From assembly GCA_016871475.1 (NCBI GenBank), contig VHDG01000252.1, positions 1 through 6,132 on the forward strand: a DNA stretch of 6,132 nt, given 5' to 3'. This stretch comes from Verrucomicrobiota bacterium. GTDB taxonomy: Bacteria; Verrucomicrobiota; Verrucomicrobiia; Limisphaerales; UBA11320. Positions 1-6,132 of this stretch are shown piece after piece. The position numbers were made by a program, and so were the translations under genes. The first letter of the stretch is position 1. Each line of letters opens with the position of its first letter. A model generated the notes under the pieces. The model worked only from the letters and a program-made list of their open reading frames with translations. It made no database searches and had not been told where the DNA came from.

Positions 1-2600
1 GGGAAGTTGAACGTGCGATAGTTCCCGTCGTCCGTGTAATCGGGGCTCAACGAATAATCCACCCCACGCACCGCCGAGCCGGACGCAGACATCACGCGCA
101 CATCCAACGCCGCCGAGGTGTTGCCGGTGCGTGTGATGCGGAAGTTGCCGTTGGAGCCCGACTCAGCCGCATCCGCCGTGGCGGTGATGCTGACCTGGGT
201 GACCGGCGTCGCGGTGAAGTTCCTCACGTTCGCGCCAGCGACCACGGTGATGTTGCCGGGGTTCGGCGTGAACGAATAGCCGGGGAGCAGCGGCGTCACC
301 GCGAGCGCGCCGGTGCTGAGGTCCGACAGCGCGTAGTTTCCGTTCGCGTCCGTGTAGGCGTATTTGCCGCCGCCGGTGAGAATCACCCCCTGCAACGGCT
401 GGTCGTTCGCGAGCACCTGACCTGTCACGGTCTGCCGGCCGGGCGAACCGACCGTCACCACCACATGCCGGCGCGTCACGCCGCCCTTCATGTCGGAGAC
501 GGTGCAATGAATCGTGTGCTGCCGAGCGGCGTTGAACGAGCGCGTGAAGGTCGAGGTGTTGACGCCTGGCAGGCCGTCTCCGGAATCCCAGTGATACGCC
601 AGCGCGTCGCCGTCCGCGTCGGTGGCGTTGGCAGTGAAAGTGAGGCTGCGGCCGACGACAACCGTCAGGGCGCTGGGCGTGAGCGTCAGTGTGGGCGGGT
701 TATTGGCCGGGTCGTTGCCGAGATTGACCGCGATGTCGAGCGACTCAGGCGACGTGGAGTTTCGGGACACGACGGTGAAGTGAACTTCCGCGCCTTCGTC
801 GCTGAAGGTGCGGCCGACCTCGATACCGCTGTCGTCCTTGCCGCCGGGTGTGCCGGGGGTGGTGTCGATGAGGTGTCCCGCTCCGCCGAAGCCGCTCCAG
901 ATCACGAGCGCCGAATTGCGCAGCTCGACGCGCGATGGATGCTCGATGCCGTAGGCGTTGTGATACTCCAGGTAATAGTTCCGCGTGACGTCCTTGCGAA
1001 CCTTGAGCGCGTAGCGTTTGCCTTCCTCCAGCAACGGCTGGTCGTAGGCATAAACGCGATAGATGCCGCTCGCCGTGGGCGAGTGGATGTTCTGTTCCGG
1101 CAGCCAGCGCAGGGCGCGCTTGGAGACGGTGTTATAGTGCGCGCTGAAACCGCCGCCGCCGCCCATCACGTCGAAGCTGTTGCCGTACTCCTGATTTCCG
1201 CCCGCACCAATCGCGCTCTGGCCGCCGGTGTCCCAGAAGTTCGCGTGCGGCCGGCCCAAGGAGTGACCGCACTCGTGGTTCAACACATCCATGCCGTCCC
1301 AGCCCGCCCAGACGCTGTCGCCACCTCCCCACGACGCGCCGCTGCGAAGACCGCCGTTAACGCGCATGATGACGACGTTGAACGCGCTGGAATCGAAACC
1401 AAGCAACCGGGCCTGGCGCCGGGCATCACTGTGCAGCAGCCCAAGGCCATCCACGATCGCGTCCTTGTCCTCGTAGTATTCACGCGTGTGCGGCAGCACC
1501 ACGAGCGGCGTGACGACGGTGCTCACCGAAAGCCGTCCGTAGGAACTCTCGACATAAAAGCGCCCGACGTTCGCCATGTCTTCTTGCGCAGAGGCCTCGG
1601 TGTTCGGAGCCTGCAGCCGATCCGGATAGGCGCAGCGAATGTAGAGCGCGCGGAAATTGCCAATCGCCTCCGACGAAGTCCCGGGGAAGTTGTCCTTGAT
1701 CGGATGTGCGCCGCCGGGCCCGCCGCTGGCGGCGATGTTCGCGGTGAGACGCGAGCGGTCGTCAAAGACGGTAACGTGCGAGCCATCGCACAACCGGATG
1801 ATCTCGCCTGCATATTCGATGGTCGGCGTCTCGTCTGTGACGGGTTCGTTTGCCGCGTGCTCGACGGGCGTGACATTGCCGGAAACCGGGCAGACATCAG
1901 ATACGGTCACACCCGCCGGGATACGTTCGCCGCGTTCGAGCTGGCGCACGGCGCGATCCGCCACGGCCATCTCCTGATCCAGCGCGATGCCACGAATGGC
2001 CACGTTCTTCTGGTACGGCAGCACCTTCGCATCACCAGACACATGGGCGCGGTAAGTCTCGCCGGAACTGGTGGCGACATAGCGCAACACCAGTTCCGAG
2101 TCTGGCAGTTCCTTGCCCGGCTCAGGTCGCCCGCGATACACGCGGAGGTCGCCACGCGTGCTCACGGGCTGTTCGAGCTCGGCGATGATTTCGGGAGGCA
2201 ATTCCTGGCGAAAGATCGGGCGGACCGCCTGTTCCAGCGCGCGCTCGGGATCGGCGACAATCAGCTTCTTGAATTCCGGCCGGCGTTCCTGCGCAAGGCG
2301 CAAACCCTCGGCAATCATCGTCGCGCGGGCTTCCGGAGGCATGGCGGTGTAATTCCTGGCCCAGTCGTTGAAGGCGATGATGCGAGGCCAGTTGGCCGGC
2401 GAGTCTGCGGCGGGCGTCGAGCTGGCAACCGGGTTCGTCGAACCGGTCGGGGTCGGCTGGGAAACGCCGCGCGCCGGAGCCTGGGCGGTCCCTGGCGGAA
2501 CCCTGTCAGCCTGGGAATACATCGGCTCGGCACGCCGGACGACGAGCACACCAGCCAACACGGTAAGGAGGAGGGAAACGACGAGGAGAAATCTCTTCAT
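1..2600 (-). CDS. Secreted multidomain metzincin metalloprotease (M6/M11-like), C-terminus missing
   Basis: The reading frame is open from ATG 2600 to the window edge: 866 complete codons, no stop. Residues 1-21 (MKRFLLVVSLLLTVLAGVLVV) are a signal peptide or anchor without an obvious cleavage site. Residues about 30-310 resemble a propeptide-like N-terminal region and include CPVSG (C237) and C271. The catalytic domain starts near FRALYIRCAYPD (about 316) and holds the metzincin zinc motif HECGHSLGRPH (442-452) with Glu443 as predicted catalytic base, then the Met-turn FDVMGGG (Met479). A beta-rich region follows, with LIDTTPG and VGRTFSDEG as seen in gametolysin/M6-type proteins. Then come a PKD domain (about 634-717: PPTLTLTPSAL to VVVTV), a carboxypeptidase-regulatory-like domain (about 724-798: VTGQVLANDQPLQG, YTDANGNYALSDL) and the start of a Calx-beta-like domain (from about 803: AAESGSNGNFRITRTG, GVDYSL). 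Predicted role is extracellular proteolysis, substrate unknown. An in-frame TGA at 2666-2664 limits the start; ATG is favoured by the signal sequence. No Shine-Dalgarno is evident. GC is higher than in the three upstream genes. Confidence 0.88.
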   Translation of the reverse strand, partial: MKRFLLVVSLLLTVLAGVLVVRRAEPMYSQADRVPPGTAQAPARGVSQPTPTGSTNPVASSTPAADSPANWPRIIAFNDWARNYTAMPPEARATMIAEGLRLAQERRPEFKKLIVADPERALEQAVRPIFRQELPPEIIAELEQPVSTRGDLRVYRGRPEPGKELPDSELVLRYVATSSGETYRAHVSGDAKVLPYQKNVAIRGIALDQEMAVADRAVRQLERGERIPAGVTVSDVCPVSGNVTPVEHAANEPVTDETPTIEYAGEIIRLCDGSHVTVFDDRSRLTANIAASGGPGGAHPIKDNFPGTSSEAIGNFRALYIRCAYPDRLQAPNTEASAQEDMANVGRFYVESSYGRLSVSTVVTPLVVLPHTREYYEDKDAIVDGLGLLHSDARRQARLLGFDSSAFNVVIMRVNGGLRSGASWGGGDSVWAGWDGMDVLNHECGHSLGRPHANFWDTGGQSAIGAGGNQEYGNSFDVMGGGGGFSAHYNTVSKRALRWLPEQNIHSPTASGIYRVYAYDQPLLEEGKRYALKVRKDVTRNYYLEYHNAYGIEHPSRVELRNSALVIWSGFGGAGHLIDTTPGTPGGKDDSGIEVGRTFSDEGAEVHFTVVSRNSTSPESLDIAVNLGNDPANNPPTLTLTPSALTVVVGRSLTFTANATDADGDALAYHWDSGDGLPGVNTSTFTRSFNAARQHTIHCTVSDMKGGVTRRHVVVTVGSPGRQTVTGQVLANDQPLQGVILTGGGKYAYTDANGNYALSDLSTGALAVTPLLPGYSFTPNPGNITVVAGANVRNFTATPVTQVSITATADAAESGSNGNFRITRTGNTSAALDVRVMSASGSAVRGVDYSLSPDYTDDGNYRTFNF

Positions 2601-2607
2601 ACAAAGC

Positions 2608-2623
2608 GTCTGCAAATGCAGAC
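2608..2623. repeat. Short perfect inverted repeat in the metalloprotease leader
   Basis: GTCTGCAAATGCAGAC has 7-base arms (GTCTGCA / TGCAGAC) around two bases; as RNA it would more realistically be a 6-bp stem with a 4-base loop. It ends 7 bases before the metalloprotease ATG (2600), just where a Shine-Dalgarno would sit, and no purine-rich Shine-Dalgarno is seen. On the coding strand the pentamer AGACG occurs three times in the stretch around it, at the start of the stem region and twice upstream. It could be a translational control hairpin, an operator-like palindrome, or a piece of a dispersed repeat. The rest of the 186-base gap (2601-2786) contains nothing else I can support, and no clear terminator after the DUF1552 stop. 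The repeat is certain as sequence; its role is not. Confidence 0.45.
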
Positions 2624-2786
2624 CCGTCTCTACACGTCTATCGGCGGAAAGACAAACTCCCTGTCACCGCAAGTTAGCCCAGAAACAGGAATGGCCCGGC
2701 ATCGATCTGACGCAAGATCTTGGCGAGCACGGCTTTCGTCGAACCTCACCGTATCACCTCGCGGATACTCTTCGGTTAGAGGCCGT

Positions 2787-4145
2787 TCAGACCTGAGTCA
2801 GCTTTCCGGTGCTATCCCCCATGCGGTCGGAGGGGGTTCCCATGTGGTCCATCAGTGTCAGGAACAGGTTCGCCATGGGAGTGTCATGTGAATAGCGGAC
2901 ATGTCGGCCAGGATTCAAGACTCCGCCACCACGCCCTGCCAGCAAGATGGGAAGGTCATGATGTGCATGGCGGTCTGGATCGGCCAACCCACTTCCATAA
3001 ACGATCATTGATTGATCCAGGAGGCTTCCTTCCCCTTCCCGAGTGGCCTTCATCTTCGCGAGGAACTCCGCAAACAGCGTGGCGTGGTGGCGATTGATCT
3101 TCGCCAACTTGGCACGCTTCTCCTTGTCGCCACCATGATGAGAAAGATCGTGATGTCCATCTGTAACACCAATGTTGGCATAGGGCCGGTTGCTCCCGTC
3201 ATGAGCCACGACGAAGCTCGCAATTCGCGTGCTATCCGTCTGGAAAGCCAGAAGCAACAGATCGTACATCATCCGGATATGATCTTCGTTCTCAGAAGGA
3301 ATGCCCTTGGGTATGGCGCGGTTCGGCATGGCAGCAGCAAACTTCTCTGCCCGCTCGATACGCTGTTCCAACTCCCGGACCGATGTGAGGTATTCCTCAA
3401 GCTTGCGACGGTCAGTGGCCCCGAGACGCCTCTGAAGCTGACGTGCATCCTCGGTCACGAAGTCGAGAATGCTCTTGTGATACAGGGTTTGTTTCGCATC
3501 ACGCTCCTCTGCCTGGCCAGGAAGGCCGTTCCCGAACAGACGATTGAAGACCAAGCGCGGATTGGTCTCAGGAGGAAGAGGTGTGGAGGGGGTTTTCCAG
3601 GAAATATTGAAAGAGTAGGCGCAACTGTAACCCGAATCGCAGTTCCCGGACAGCTGCCCTCTATCACATCCAATCTCCAATGATCCCAGTCGCGTCAGAT
3701 GACCTGCTTTCTGGGCGATCAATTGGTCCACAGAGACCCCCACCTTGATGTCTGCACCCTGGGTTTTTCGGGGTTGTGCGGCAGTTAGGAATGTAGCCGA
3801 AGCACGGGCATGGTCGCCGGCACCATCACCGTTCGCGCGGCCTTTGTCATGGGCCAGTCCACTCAGCACAGAAAAGTCAGCCTTGGATGCCTTGAGCGGA
3901 TCCAAAATGAAGGGAAGCTCGAAGTCCTTGCCATCCGCTGCCGGAGTCCAGTCAGGCATGTTGGCACCGTTCGGCACATAGATGAACGCCGTCCTGCGTG
4001 GCAATCCACCCGCCGCAGTTGTCGCCGACGCCGGTCCCGCCATGCAATCCATTACAGGCAGCGCCACCGAGGCGCCCAGACCCTTGAGAAAAGTTCGCCG
4101 AGGCATACGCCACGACCCCGTTCGGATAAATGGTGCGTTACTCAC
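2787..4145 (-). CDS. DUF1552 (HXXSHH motif) family protein
   Basis: This intact 452-residue protein, full length for the family, starts at GTG 4145 and stops at TGA 2789-2787. The N-terminus reads GSWRMPRRTFLKGLGAS followed by a hydrophobic run, a Tat-like signal with RR at 16-17. ATG at 4106 (Met14) is an alternative start, but GSW.MPRRTFLKG resembles the usual start of this family, so I keep the GTG. Visible family blocks are AFIYVPNGANMPDWTP (53-68), GDHARASATFLTA (110-122), SVDQLIAQKAG (138-148), a cysteine block with C160, C169 and C175 (LEIGCD to SGYSCAYS), RRKLEEYLTSVRELEQRI (246-263), the signature HDLSHH (332-337, matching HxxSHH), LLDQSMIVYGSG (375-386), DPDRHAHHDLPILLAG (389-404) and a C-terminal GDSTGKL. 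The clustered histidines suggest a metal site, which is inference. Function is unknown. DUF1552 genes often accompany DUF1592/1588/1585-type cytochrome proteins; here the neighbour is DUF1501 instead, 80 bases upstream in the same orientation. No convincing terminator or Shine-Dalgarno is seen in that gap. Confidence 0.95.
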   Translation of the reverse strand: MSNAPFIRTGSWRMPRRTFLKGLGASVALPVMDCMAGPASATTAAGGLPRRTAFIYVPNGANMPDWTPAADGKDFELPFILDPLKASKADFSVLSGLAHDKGRANGDGAGDHARASATFLTAAQPRKTQGADIKVGVSVDQLIAQKAGHLTRLGSLEIGCDRGQLSGNCDSGYSCAYSFNISWKTPSTPLPPETNPRLVFNRLFGNGLPGQAEERDAKQTLYHKSILDFVTEDARQLQRRLGATDRRKLEEYLTSVRELEQRIERAEKFAAAMPNRAIPKGIPSENEDHIRMMYDLLLLAFQTDSTRIASFVVAHDGSNRPYANIGVTDGHHDLSHHGGDKEKRAKLAKINRHHATLFAEFLAKMKATREGEGSLLDQSMIVYGSGLADPDRHAHHDLPILLAGRGGGVLNPGRHVRYSHDTPMANLFLTLMDHMGTPSDRMGDSTGKLTQV

Positions 4146-4225
4146 GAGGCTTATAGACGTTGTTCAGAATGAGGATCTTCGAAAAAATGCCGCTAAAAAT
4201 CACGCTGCCTGTGTGAAGCACCAGA

Positions 4226-5614
4226 CTAAGCCAGCAGAGCCTTCACCACATTGCCGTGCACGTCAGTCAGCCGGTAGTCCCGTCCCCCGTGTCGAAAGGT
4301 CAATCGTTCGTGGTCCATCCCCAACAAATGCAAGATAGTCGCGTGAAAATCATGCACATGAACCCGATTCTCGGTCACCGCAGCCCCAATATCATCCGTA
4401 GCCCCGTAGCTTGTCCCCCCTCTCACCCCTGCCCCGGCAAGCCAGGAGGAGAAACAGGCGCTGTGGTGCCCCCTGCCCTTCTCGCCATCCACGCCGGGCG
4501 TGCGCCCAAACTCCGTTGTCCAGACCACCAGGGTGTCGTCAAGCATCCCACGACGCTTGAGATCCACCAACAACCCGGCTATGGGCTGGTCAACGTTGCG
4601 CGCATGCTTGGCATGCTCAGCCATATCCCCGTGCTGATCCCAGTTGTGACTTGAACTTCCATCGACCAGCTCCACAAACCGGACGCCCCGTTCCACGAGC
4701 CTGCGGGCCGCCAGACAGGGCCAGCCAAACCCATCGGTCTGACCTCGCTTCATTCCGTACAACGACAGGGTCTCATCGGATTCATCCGCGTAATCAAACA
4801 CGTCCTTCGCCTCGGTCTGCATGTGAAACGCAGTCTCGAACGATCGGATTCTCGCAGCGAGCTCGCTGTCATGCCCGCGCGCATCAAGATGCTTCCGGTT
4901 CAATGCATCGGCCAGCCCGAGCTCCAGTTCCTGCAGCGGTCCCACCGACGTCCTCCGATCCAGGTTCGGTATGGGCTCTTTGCCAGGCGCAACTCGAACC
5001 CCCTGATGGTAGGCCGGAAGGAAGTCATTGTTGAAAATCTGAGTGCCCGCATAAGGCGAACCTGCCGAGATCGCCACAAATGACGGAAGATTCCGGTTCA
5101 TCGTCCCCAGCCCGTAGCTGATCCAGGATCCGATGCTCGGCCGGGAGAAAAAGAACGAGCCCGTGTGAATCCCCAACGTCGCCTGATAATGCTCGTTGTC
5201 ATTGGAATTCATGGACTTGATCAGGCAGATGTCATCCATCTGTTCCCTGAGATAGGGAAAAAGATCGCTGACCAGCGCACCGCACTTTCCTCCAGGCTTG
5301 AATTCCCATCCGGGTCGCAGAAGCAGACGTTGCTGATTGGACAAACCTCCTCCAATGCCAAGCGTCTTGCCATCCGCAGCAAACAGCTTCGGCTTGTAGT
5401 CAAACGTGTCCATATGCGACACGCCCCCATTCGCAAAAATGAAGATCACTCGATTGGCCTTGGGCCGAAAATGGGGCCTCTTGGGAGACAACGGGTCCGC
5501 GTCGACGGATTCTTCAGCGAGGAGGTCCGACACAAGCCCGGGCAAAAGCAACGAGGCACCGGCGAGCGACCGGATGACTTCACGTCGTGTGCGTGGAGCG
5601 AAGGATGGTTTCAT
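4226..5614 (-). CDS. DUF1501 family protein (alkaline-phosphatase-like fold)
   Basis: The protein has 462 residues from ATG 5614, a normal length for an intact DUF1501 protein. The N-terminus has a twin-arginine stretch (RTRREVIRS, residues 8-16) followed by a hydrophobic segment (LAGASLLLPGLV), resembling a Tat signal and pointing to export. Family motifs in order are FIFANGGVSHMDTFD (58-72), GGKCGALVSDLFP (108-120), NEHYQATLGIHTG (140-152), SIGSWISYGLG (160-170), HNWDQHGD (323-330), LDDTLVVWTTEFGRTP (358-373), GRGHH (380-384), WLAGAGVRGG (391-400), VHVHDFHATILHLLG (418-432) and GRDYRLTDVHGN (444-455). The His/Asp motifs near 323-330 and 380-384 match the metal-site regions of sulfatase/alkaline-phosphatase-like proteins; actual activity and substrate are unknown. 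An in-frame TTG at 5626 overlaps the upstream PSD1 stop as TTGA and would add four residues. I prefer the ATG, 8 bases after that stop; no strong Shine-Dalgarno supports either, so coupling to PSD1 translation is likely. Stop is TAG at 4228-4226. Confidence 0.95.
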   Translation of the reverse strand: MKPSFAPRTRREVIRSLAGASLLLPGLVSDLLAEESVDADPLSPKRPHFRPKANRVIFIFANGGVSHMDTFDYKPKLFAADGKTLGIGGGLSNQQRLLLRPGWEFKPGGKCGALVSDLFPYLREQMDDICLIKSMNSNDNEHYQATLGIHTGSFFFSRPSIGSWISYGLGTMNRNLPSFVAISAGSPYAGTQIFNNDFLPAYHQGVRVAPGKEPIPNLDRRTSVGPLQELELGLADALNRKHLDARGHDSELAARIRSFETAFHMQTEAKDVFDYADESDETLSLYGMKRGQTDGFGWPCLAARRLVERGVRFVELVDGSSSHNWDQHGDMAEHAKHARNVDQPIAGLLVDLKRRGMLDDTLVVWTTEFGRTPGVDGEKGRGHHSACFSSWLAGAGVRGGTSYGATDDIGAAVTENRVHVHDFHATILHLLGMDHERLTFRHGGRDYRLTDVHGNVVKALLA

Positions 5615-5622
5615 GGCTTCGA

Positions 5623-6132
5623 TCAATCGATGTAGACGAACTCGTTGAGACGGAACAAGACACGGCTGAGGGCCTGCCAGCTTTGCGCTTCGGCAGGACC
5701 GGCATCCACTCCCGACTCCCGCAGTCTGCGCTGCGCGGCGAGGATGAACTCGATGCCTTGCCGGATCTCTTCAGGCTCAGGGGACCGTCCCAACGCCGAT
5801 TGGTAGGCGTAGCGGAGGCGTGCCTCGGGTGCCTGAGGCCCGGTCTTGATGCGTCGCGCAAATGCCTCTGATTGTTCATGCACAAACTTGTCATTCATCA
5901 GGAACAGCGCCTGAAGCGGCGTCGTGCTGGTCCCTCGGAATGGAGTGCTCGCCGAAGGATCAGCTCCGTCGAAAATGGCGAGATACGGATGACGCTGCAT
6001 GCGTTGAGTCATCAGATAAACACTGCGCCGCCTGGATTCATAAACGGCTTTGAAAGGATTGTGCTGAGTGAATTTCCAGTCGGTTTGCGGTGGAAATGGA
6101 TGCGGCTTTGGATCGGACGAATCCAGGTTCCC
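5623..6132 (-). CDS. DUF1553 (PSD1 domain) protein, C-terminal part only
   Basis: This is the last 169 residues of a larger protein; the frame is open to the window edge (first codon GGG at 6132) and ends at TGA (5625-5623). The hallmark PSD1 block is visible: RRRSVYLMTQRM, then HPYLAIFDGAD, then a Thr-rich turn leading into TTPLQALFLMNDKFVHEQ, followed by a helical tail with YQSALGRSPEPEEI and the ending VLFRLNEFVYID. In this family the missing N-terminal part usually holds a DUF1549 (PSCyt2) domain, often after a planctomycete cytochrome c domain; that is family knowledge, not seen here. The function of PSD1 proteins is not established, and the cytochrome-type fusions suggest an exported, possibly redox-linked role. 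The gene lies directly upstream of the DUF1501 gene, a common pairing in PVC bacteria. The internal ATG at 6012 is not the true start, because recognisable PSD1 sequence (HNPFKAVYESRRRS) continues upstream of it in frame. Family call is firm; full architecture is unknown. Confidence 0.93.
   Translation of the reverse strand, partial: GNLDSSDPKPHPFPPQTDWKFTQHNPFKAVYESRRRSVYLMTQRMQRHPYLAIFDGADPSASTPFRGTSTTPLQALFLMNDKFVHEQSEAFARRIKTGPQAPEARLRYAYQSALGRSPEPEEIRQGIEFILAAQRRLRESGVDAGPAEAQSWQALSRVLFRLNEFVYID

Noticed and set aside
2713..2722. Palindrome CAAGATCTTG in the gap after DUF1552
   Set aside because: A single 10-base palindrome, with no repeat copies or T run nearby; expected by chance at this scale.
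2630..2749. A 39-codon minus-strand GTG-initiated frame in the gap before the protease, with a GAGGTGA-like sequence upstream of its start
   Set aside because: Very short, non-ATG start, no recognisable motif, and its end overlaps the repeat-containing leader. It cannot be told from chance.
465..2891. An 808-codon open frame on the plus strand across most of the protease gene
   Set aside because: Its codons are in exact register with the minus-strand protease codons, so a stop would require a sense TTA, CTA or TCA codon, which a GC-rich gene avoids. The translation is Arg/Ala/Val-rich with no recognisable domain, while the minus frame shows a signal sequence, metzincin and PKD motifs.
3012..3683. 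A 223-codon plus-strand open frame opposite DUF1552
   Set aside because: It lies entirely within a confidently identified minus-strand gene with conserved motifs on both sides; its translation shows no family signature.
4146..4160. A TATAAG stretch just before the DUF1552 start as a -10 box
   Set aside because: No acceptable -35 element at 16-18 bases, and the start site would fall almost on the GTG.
4195..4219. Possible terminator after DUF1501: a TCAC/GTGA stem followed by a T run on the transcribed strand
   Set aside because: Only four base pairs with a nine-base loop, too weak to call; another T run without a stem follows close by, so this is probably just AT-rich spacer.
5165..5635. 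A 156-codon plus-strand open frame opposite the start of DUF1501
   Set aside because: Antisense shadow of conserved DUF1501 motifs; no domain and no credible start context.

Overview
The window most likely comes from a PVC-group bacterium (Planctomycetota or Verrucomicrobiota). The evidence is three protein families that are massively expanded in those phyla, DUF1553 (PSD1), DUF1501 and DUF1552 (HXXSHH), lying side by side. The secreted gametolysin-type metalloprotease with PKD and Calx-beta-like modules leans me towards Verrucomicrobiota; that last step is inference. All four recognisable genes are on the minus strand, so transcription runs from high to low coordinates. I see no tRNA, rRNA, CRISPR array, transposase or phage gene.

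Layout in transcription order. (1) 6132-5623: the C-terminal 169 residues of a DUF1553/PSD1 protein, whose upstream part lies outside the window. (2) 5614-4226: an intact DUF1501 protein with an alkaline-phosphatase-like motif set, starting 8 bases after the PSD1 stop, so the two are almost certainly co-transcribed. (3) 4145-2787: an intact DUF1552 protein with the family's HxxSHH signature, 80 bases downstream in the same orientation. (4) 2600-1: a large secreted or surface protein, cut by the window edge after 866 residues. It has a hydrophobic N-terminus, a propeptide-like region, a metzincin zinc-protease domain (HECGHSLGRPH plus Met-turn), a beta-rich region, a PKD domain, a carboxypeptidase-regulatory-like domain and the start of a Calx-beta-like domain.

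How the genes may work together. PSD1 and DUF1501 proteins are a recurrent gene pair in PVC genomes, and both DUF1501 and DUF1552 carry Tat-like twin-arginine N-termini, so an exported complex or pathway is plausible; its chemistry is not established. The two neighbours DUF1501 and DUF1552 look collinear at motif level along most of their length, suggesting two diverged versions of one fold placed together. The metalloprotease is separated by 186 bases, has visibly higher GC, and is preceded by a small perfect inverted repeat, so it may be a separate transcription unit. The long plus-strand open frame opposite it is a codon-register shadow, not a gene.
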